Positions 59,870 through 64,000 of a stretch of DNA of 64,000 bases are shown piece after piece. Position 1 is the first letter of the stretch. Each line of letters opens with the position of its first letter. The notes beneath the pieces are model-generated. The model was not told the DNA's origin and did not search any database. It worked only from the letters and a program-made list of their open reading frames with translations. This DNA comes from Allium sativum (lineage: Eukaryota; Streptophyta; Magnoliopsida; Asparagales; Amaryllidaceae), in assembly GCA_030737875.1 (NCBI GenBank), contig CM060910.1, positions 68,270,501-68,334,500 on the forward strand, in the 5' to 3' direction. The position numbers and the translations under genes were made by a program.

Positions 59870-61110
59870 ACTGAAATTCAAAACAAAAAATAGAAAACAA
59901 ACCATATGGATCCTAAATTTATCTTTTGGTGTCATCATGTTTTGTTATCAGCATAGAAAACCAATAACACAACCAAACATGCCCTAGGCTTTTGTTTCAT
60001 ACAAAACTTAGTACAGTAGCATCTATAAACTTATTATAGATTGTGCAATGATTACAGGTGCGAAGCATTCAAACTTCAAAGAAAAGGCGAGGCATAGTAA
60101 ACTAAAATGTGTTTCATAAACTGTTCATTCTTGAAGTTGATCCAAATTTTCGGAAGAATCACTTATAATTAATAAGCGATAGTCTACCAATAGGCAAAAA
60201 TATGCATAAGAAGTATAAAACTGGGTGAGCAAGTTCACTGATATGCAAGTAATTTATGGCCATGCTACCATGATTCTAACAAGTTCACTGATTATAACTG
60301 CCAATTTGGAATATACCTTAACATATAATATAAAAAGAAAATTTATTTTGTTCTTCGTGCTCTGAGAAATAAGAAAGAAAAAGTGAGTAATTTATCATTT
60401 CCCTCGGTCCTTCATTCTCTCGGTCGTTCCTCCATATCTTCGTTCTAATAATTTTAATGTTTAAGGAGAGGTTTTAGTTTTGGTTTTTCATCAATATGAA
60501 AGTACGCATAAGACATATGTATCTTTGTGGGAAATGACCTACTAGTAAACGAAGTTAACATAGAAAATAAAAAACATGTTTTTCTTTTTTTGTGTTTTAA
60601 AAAATAATGGATGTAATTTTTCATATCATGTCTCTCCATTTCCTCCGCCCTATACTTGATACTTCATCTTTCTTACAATTGTTTCGTCATCGTTTGCTTC
60701 TCTCATTTTGAGGTAAGCATTGAAACTTCAAAACACAAATCGAAAACAAACCACACAGATCCGTGATTTTTCATTTGTTGTCATCATGTTTTGTTATCAA
60801 CCTAGAAAACGAAAAACACAGCCAAACATGCTATTGGTTTTGTTTTGTACAGAACTTCGTACGACATTGCCTATAAACTTACTACAGATTATGCGATGGT
60901 TATTGATGCGACGCTCTACAAGAAAATGCAAGGTATCATAAACTGAAATTTGTTTCACAAGCTGTTCATGCTTGAAGTTAAACCGAACTTTTATAAGAAT
61001 CACTTATTTAATGATACAGTCTACACATAGGCAAAAATATGCAGAAGTATAGACCTGGGTTGGCAAGTTCTCTGATGTGCAAGTAATTATGGACATACTA
61101 CCATGATTTA
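59870..61110. repeat. Tandem duplication, period about 850 bp
   Basis: 59870-60290 and 60720-61110 are homologous (shared TGTCATCATGTTTTGTTATC, AGGCAAAAATATGCA and TGCAAGTAAT words), separated by about 430 bp of unique sequence. No gene recognised in either copy. Confidence 0.7.
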
Positions 61111-61641
61111 AGGGACTGATACATTTGCTTTAATGAGCTATTATGGTTCATAAGACTGCATGAAATTAGCTTTAACGAACAGGAGATGGTCTTATCCCGT
61201 GCTTATATGTGGCACACTATGTTCAACAGTTCTTCCAGTCACTTAGCTAGTTGAACTGCCTATATACATTAACTTATGTCTTGTTCATTATTATATCATT
61301 GTATCCTTCCCCTGTTTTTATGGGATTCTTATGCCCAATTTGTTTGCTGAGCTAGCTATTTTGAGCATTTGAGAGTTATGTTGTATGTCGTTCTATTTTC
61401 AAACAAATTTGCAAAGAAGTTAATGTGTAGTTTAGGATGATAATAAGTAAAATATTGTCCAGCAAGATATAGTGAAATTAGAGTGAAGCTAAATAAATGT
61501 ACCAGCATGCAAACTCCATTATTTTATCTAAATTTCGGTCATTGAAACATCATTATTCAAGGTGTCATGATAATTGGATAAAAGGTAGTCAACAAAGAAA
61601 TGCATTCGGCTCCACTCTAAAACTATTCCAAGGATCAATTC
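61111..61641. other. Non-coding stretch, nothing recognised
   Basis: No supported gene; ends at the hAT target duplication. Confidence 0.5.
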
Positions 61642-61649
61642 ATTAGAAT

Positions 61650-62467
61650 CAGAGTTCGAAATTCCGGTTTCCGGTTCCGTTCCGCTCACATAGAAAACTT
61701 AAAAATTCAGTTCCATTCCGCAGAATCCGGAAATTCCGTTTTAATTCCGGTTTGATGATTCCAGTATGTTTTTTTTTACAGATATGCAAATAAATATTTA
61801 TTATTGGTCAAAATTTAGATTTTCGTTTTTCTTTTTCATTTAGATCATTAAGAAATTTTAATATTCCGACTTCATTCTGAAAATCTCGAAGATTGCGTTT
61901 CAATTTCGGAACTTTTTCCTTTTTAATTGTCTCAAATTATGCAGAAAAGGTATGTTTTGGTACAAAAGTATGAATAAAACAACAAATTCTTTGTTTCAAA
62001 ATTTTCGTTTAACGCTTCTGGATTCGTCGCAAGCAATCAGCTAAAATACTGTTAATTTTAATAGGTTACTTTAAACTATGCTCCGAAATATTCTTAGTAA
62101 TACACATGACATTAGTGATAAAGCCCAAAAAACAGGCCTAATCCAAATAACAATTATAAAATGGAAACCCTAACAAACAAAAAGCCCCTGCCGCTTCCTT
62201 CTTCTATGCCGCTATCGATTCTTCTGCTTCTTTATTTTCTATTCGTCTTTGCTGCAGCTTCCTTCTCCATCTCGCTTTTTTTCTGCCGCTTGTTTGTTTA
62301 TGGGTTTAGATCTTCTTTTCTCTCTTTTGTTTTTGTTTTTTGCTTTTTTTTTTGAATTGGGGTACTGCCACCGAAACGGTTTATTTGTCAAATTCCGACC
62401 CGGTCATCGCCGGAACAGGACCGGGACGGCCGGAAATCCGGCGTTCCGGACGGAATTTCAAACCATG
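61650..62467. mobile_element. Non-autonomous hAT-like element (818 bp)
   Basis: Flanked by a perfect 8-bp duplication ATTAGAAT (61642-61649 and 62468-62475). The ends, CAGAGTTCGAAATTCCGG and, on the other strand, CATGGTTTGAAATTCCG, form imperfect inverted repeats rich in TTCCGG. The paralogous array segment at 46318-46335 carries the unoccupied CATTAGAATGCATC site. The interior has no transposase. 62150-62360 reads like the 5' end of a gene (an ATG after AT-rich leader, then a hydrophobic leader-like peptide) and may be captured sequence. Confidence 0.8.
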
Positions 62468-62530
62468 ATTAGAATGCATCAAAAAAAGTTTGGAAGAACA
62501 AAAGCCAATATTTGAGTTTTGATGAATTAT

Positions 62531-62664
62531 GAAATTGGGATTAGATTGGTAAAGACGGAGGGTGGCCCAGTGTCGTAACAAGCTTTAGGCAGACACCCTT
62601 CTCATACAATTTTTGTGAGTTGTTACCATTCATCATTTCCCGTTTTCTGCCTGAAGGATCATGT
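62531..62664. repeat. Array core 7
   Basis: Core with GTGGCCCAGTGTCGTAACAA and the CTCATACAATTTTTGTGAG hairpin, one stem pair changed. Nearly identical to core 3 and its surroundings. Confidence 0.87.
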
Positions 62665-64000
62665 TTGTCTCCAACCACAAACCTTCTTGTTTATCTTGGT
62701 TCCATACTTGACTATATACATTTCTGATGATGTGGGATAATTAAGCGCAGAATCAAGTATCTATTTGGCTGGGTTACATAAAAATGCAATTAACTGTATA
62801 TATATGTGCATGGATCATGTGAACAATCCTCCTATTTGTAAAGATCAGTGTCTCCCTGCAAGTTGCAACTAACTGATGTTGTTCCCCACCGAAAGCTCAA
62901 GCAATGGTAAATACACACGGAACAGTATCTGCTATAGATCCATCATGATTTAAAACAAATATAAACAATCAAATCAAATTTGTTCTATCCAATAATGAAA
63001 GGATATTTGCTAAGATATATGAAGAAGATCAAACATAAGGATGTAGGAAAACACAATGTACTTGTATATGGCTAGAAAATGCACTTATTATGATCCATGC
63101 AATGCCTATGTGAAAAGGGATATAACGTTTATTATGAGTAAACCAAAGTCAAAATGATGTGTTTGATGGAACCTATTTTTGTTAATTTTGAATTGGTAGA
63201 TGATTGCAATAGATTTTTGAAAGATGCTCTAATTAGTTCATGCACATACTTCTCCATGGTTTAAGCTTTTGTCCTTGAACAAACAGGAAGCAAATTTCTC
63301 CATGGTCAAGGATGTGCTTAAAACACAGCCTATTTGCACAAATTTACAGCAGTTTCGAACTTTTGTATAACACTATTTACCTCATTAACAACTAAATATA
63401 GCATACAGCAAAGCACCGCAATTTCATGTTCAAAACCAAAAACAGTAATCACAAACTATAACACCTAAACCAATATAGCATCAATCACAACAAGACCAAA
63501 CTGGCATAGAGAAATCCCCATCACCACAACCTTGCAAGCAACATAATTGCTCCAAACATAGCAAATTCCAGCAAAGCACCAAAAATAACCAGCATTTCAT
63601 AAGTTTATCCATAGCAAGACTGCAGTAACAACCAAAGGCAACACGGAGGAATGAAAACAAGCAGTTTGGAAGCCAAGTGAGGCAATCCCCTCCGTTGCTA
63701 AGCAATCGCAAAGGGAAAGCAATAAGTGTTGAAAGTTTTTTTTAAAACCTTTGTCAAATATGATCCCTAGCTACGCTAAGGGAGATGGGACTGGGGGTGG
63801 CAACCCCCCAAGGTGGGGTGTGAGGGTAACGCTCCCGCTAACGGGGTTACGTTAAAATTTAAGGCAATCACAAATGCCTCTAGCTACTGTACCAGATTTA
63901 TACACATGCAGGCCGCGTGCTCCAATGAACAGATACACATATGTTATTGTTAGAACTTTTGTAATTACACAATTGTATTACAAACAGACAGCAACAACAA
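62665..64000. repeat. Array segment of the core-3 type, running to the window end
   Basis: 62665-63370 matches 48781-49500 and 63425-63745 matches 50030-50340; 63692-63950 matches 13039-13300. It includes the GGGGGTGGCAACCCCC palindrome and a stretch with several TAACG words. No gene recognised; it continues past the window. Confidence 0.82.

Noticed and set aside
62161..62355. Secreted or membrane peptide gene
   Set aside because: The hydrophobic run comes from a T-rich tract inside the hAT-like element, with no downstream exon seen.

Overview
This is a plant nuclear window, most likely from a dicot. It is AT-rich and dominated by transposable elements, and the few gene-like pieces are plant families: a RIN4/NOI-domain protein, the C-terminal PB1 domain of an auxin response factor, an LRR fragment, and RRM exons resembling the ACD11-binding-partner (BPA1-like) family. 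I see no rRNA or tRNA gene and no CRISPR array. The only short gene that looks intact is the NOI protein at 3316-3648. The only other long intact reading frame is the gag-pol of a young Ty1/copia retrotransposon.

Layout, left half. 1-5955 is intron-like or intergenic DNA holding the NOI gene and an LRR remnant with conserved splice sites. 5956-11952 is a complete, young Copia element on the minus strand (5-bp target duplication GTTTT; LTRs differ by two substitutions and one repeat-unit indel). 12690-13038 is a CACTA-type terminus. 13786-31696 is an old plus-strand Copia element (target duplication CTATA) that was invaded twice: by a non-autonomous Helitron placed exactly at an A/T step in its 5' LTR (13842-15616), and by a non-autonomous minus-strand element with about 5-kb LTRs and a 1.25-kb non-coding interior (17876-28622).

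Layout, right half. 31961-32499 is a decayed auxin-response-factor 3' exon. 35491-38314 is a complete non-autonomous CACTA element (3-bp duplication CAT). 38960-44523 is a third Copia element, nearly intact but with one nonsense codon and one frameshift. From 44.6 kb to the end the window is a degenerate array of related segments. They share a roughly 130-bp core seen seven times, and two of them still carry RRM exons on the minus strand. The array was later hit by a tRNA-like SINE (48324-48463), a LINE-derived element that has ORF1 but no reverse transcriptase (54288-56340), an LTR-like fragment (57461-58800) and an 818-bp hAT-like element (61650-62467) whose empty site survives in a paralogous segment.

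How the parts relate: no pathway or operon is present. The window is a record of nested insertions and local duplication around a few immunity- and hormone-related gene fragments. The observations I rate highest are the repeated 130-bp core, the self-complementary start region of the young Copia element that lacks the usual tRNA primer site, the ORF1-only LINE derivative, and the base-exact Helitron and giant-LTR insertions in one host element. All comparisons were made by eye, so identities and boundaries in decayed repeats are approximate.
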